Source: Terramyces sp. JEL0728
Taxonomy: Eukaryota > Chytridiomycota > Chytridiomycetes > Rhizophydiales > Terramycetaceae
DNA length: 29,221 nucleotides
Assembly: GCA_027603945.1 (NCBI GenBank)
Contig: JADIIU010000148.1
Location: 1-29,221, forward strand
Reading direction: 5' to 3'
Shown: positions 27,796 through 29,221 of the stretch, piece by piece
Layout of the letters: each line of letters begins with the position of its first letter
Position numbering within the stretch: position 1 is the first letter of the stretch
Made by a program: the position numbers and the translations under genes
The notes under the pieces: generated by a model
What the model was told of the DNA's origin: nothing
Database searches by the model: none
The model's input: only the letters and a program-made list of their open reading frames with translations

Positions 27796-29221
27796 TTATT
27801 TTGAACTATCGTACTTTGATTTGGCAACTTGTCTGAGAGTTGCAGCATTGGTTGGACCAGTTGCATCGGCAAGTTGAGAAAAGAGACTGGTTGGATCCGA
27901 TAACAGTGTGTGCGGTGCCTCATATTCTTTCTTTACTCCGTTTTCCAGCACCAACACTCTGTCGAAATCGGCGATCGTGTTCAACCTATGAGCGATGGAT
28001 AATACAGTCGTGTCTTTAAAGTGTGTCTTGATGGAGACTTGGATAAGCTTGTCGGCTTCAGCATCGACCGACGCTGTTGCTTCGTCCATAATCAAGATTC
28101 TTGGTTTCAGCAATATAGCTCTTCCCAAACAAATTAGCTGCCGCTGTCCAACAGACAGGTTTTCTCCATTTTCGGCAACTGCGCTTTCCAGCTTATCCGT
28201 TAGCGATGAAACATATCCCTTCAACCCAATCATTTCCAGCACTCGCCAAATATCATCGTCTTGGTACAGTGATTCCACATCCAAGTTGTCTCTGATAGTG
28301 CCAGTAAACAACACTGGTTCTTGCGGAATGATTTGAATACTCTTTCGCAATGCTTCCAGACCAATTTTGGAAATATCAACGCCGTCAATGGAAATCGATC
28401 CTTCAGACAACTCGACAATTCTAAACAGCGCTGTCATCAAACTCGACTTTCCTGAACCAGTTCTTCCAATAATACCAATCTTTTCGCCAGCCTTGACATC
28501 AAATGAAATATCCTTCAACACTGGCAAATCAGGACGAGAAGGATAAGCCATGGTGATGTTCTTGACAGAGATTTCACCAAAAGACGGCCACTTGCTTCTA
28601 TCTGGATCATCATTGGACTTGAATGCTGCTTCCATTGGCAATTTATCACAATAGTATGACAAACGCTCAACAGAGTTGAATTCGTTTTCGAGTTGAGAGG
28701 AGGACATTAACAACAAACTTAATAGCGAAGTGTACCCAATAGCATAAGTCAATGCGAGACCGATTAAAGACGCGTCGATAGAGCTTGAACTACCCAGCAA
28801 ACACAAGACCAAAGTGATAGTACAGGTAAGAGATTCCAGTCGTAAACCAACCCAAGTAGATGCAAACAAACGCAAATATGTCGGAATGTTACTGATATTC
28901 ATCAACTTTCTTTCACGCATAATAAATTGTTTTTCAACACCATACGCTTTCACAGTTGCCAAACCAGCCAGGGTTTCACTGACATGTGCATAAAGCGGAG
29001 ATCTATTAGTGGATTCGAATCTCTTGAATTCCCTGTTTGAGCGTTGGTAATAGGCGATAATAAGTAAAAAGATCAACATCAATGGTCCAATTAGTGCCAA
29101 TAATTTGATTTCAACGTAAACCATAAATATAGCATTGGCAATCAATCCAGCAGTAGTCCAGCAGTAGATTTAATAACCAAAAACAACATGATCCAAATTT
29201 GTTGATCGACACTTTCAATAT
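27796..29221 (-). CDS. ABCC/MRP-type ABC transporter, C-terminal TMD2-NBD2 part; 5' partial, frame broken at the edge
   Basis: Open from about 29145 down to the stop at 27796. TMD2 helices come first (YVEIKLLALIGPLMLIFLLI; NRSPLYAHVSETLAGLATVKAYG is the coupling region). NBD2 follows with Walker A GRTGSGKSS, Q-loop IIPQEPVLFTGTIRDNLD, signature LSVGQRQL, Walker B RILIMDEATASVD and switch SIAHRLNTI. The family exports conjugated organic anions or drugs across the plasma or vacuolar membrane. The last 54 bases of the window continue the same protein (VDQQIWIMLFLV) in another frame; the shift is caused by an 11-bp tandem duplication at 29146-29167. On the minus strand AATAAA (27797-27792) overlaps the stop. 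Confidence 0.93.
29146..29167. repeat. 11-bp perfect tandem duplication inside the ABCC coding region
   Basis: TCCAGCAGTAG occurs twice back to back (29146-29156 and 29157-29167). A single copy would keep the ABCC reading frame continuous; two copies shift it. No GT-AG intron spans it. Confidence 0.95.

Noticed and set aside
1..29221. CRISPR arrays, tRNA or rRNA genes, transposons
   Set aside because: I saw no direct-repeat/spacer arrays, cloverleaf-like segments, rRNA sequence or transposase/reverse transcriptase motifs in either strand.

Overview
This is eukaryotic nuclear DNA from a gene-dense genome. I read 17 protein-coding genes in 29.2 kb, some only 57-68 bp apart. The best fit is a zoosporic (chytrid-like) fungus. 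Evidence for a fungus: a stand-alone saccharopine reductase (LYS9, fungal alpha-aminoadipate lysine pathway) and a class-3 lipase of fungal architecture. Evidence for a flagellated lineage: an RP2/TBCC-type ciliary ARL-GAP-like protein, a class C GPCR and a pentameric ligand-gated channel, all absent from textbook yeasts and moulds. The exact order cannot be fixed from the sequence. The standard genetic code works throughout.

The dominant feature is splicing. Rebuilding the genes needs 39 spliceosomal introns. 38 of them are only 19-24 nt long (11 of 19, 16 of 20, 9 of 21, one of 22 and one of 24). Nearly all run GTA...AG with a YTAAY-like branch motif almost touching the 3' AG. The exception is a 119-nt intron with three small inverted repeats in the ribosomal protein gene uL23. 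Removing the tiny introns restores conserved protein motifs in gene after gene.

Layout: 1-1343 (+) 3' part of a class C GPCR; 1412-2936 (-) thioredoxin-fold protein without CXXC; 3205-4124 (-) RRS1; 4432-5328 (+) SRSF1-like splicing factor with an Arg-Asp tail; 5685-6413 (-) secreted, probably GPI-anchored protein; 6414-6970 a shared upstream region with a 15-bp minisatellite; 6971-7536 (+) ribosomal protein uL23; 7736-10157 (+) CLC chloride transporter/channel with a substituted gating glutamate; 10285-12452 (-) diacylglycerol-lipase-like class-3 lipase; 12726-18775 (+) THO2; 18935-19937 (-) UBR7/Mlo2; 20224-21635 (+) LYS9; 21743-22441 (-) Cys-rich ectodomain with one TM helix; 22609-23931 (-) pentameric ligand-gated channel lacking the Cys-loop cysteines; 24174-25136 (-) RP2-like protein; 25357-26439 and 26587-27738 (+) a tandem pair of intronless paralogues with one Sel1-like motif; 27796-29221 (-) C-terminal half of an ABCC/MRP transporter whose frame is broken by an 11-bp tandem duplication at the window edge.

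Two themes recur. One is mRNA and ribosome production (RRS1, uL23, SR protein, THO2). The other is membrane sensing and transport (GPCR, pLGIC, CLC, Cys-rich TM protein, ABCC, and the ciliary trafficking factor RP2). 3' ends look very short: in 9 of 17 genes an AATAAA hexamer overlaps the stop codon or lies within about 11 nt of it.
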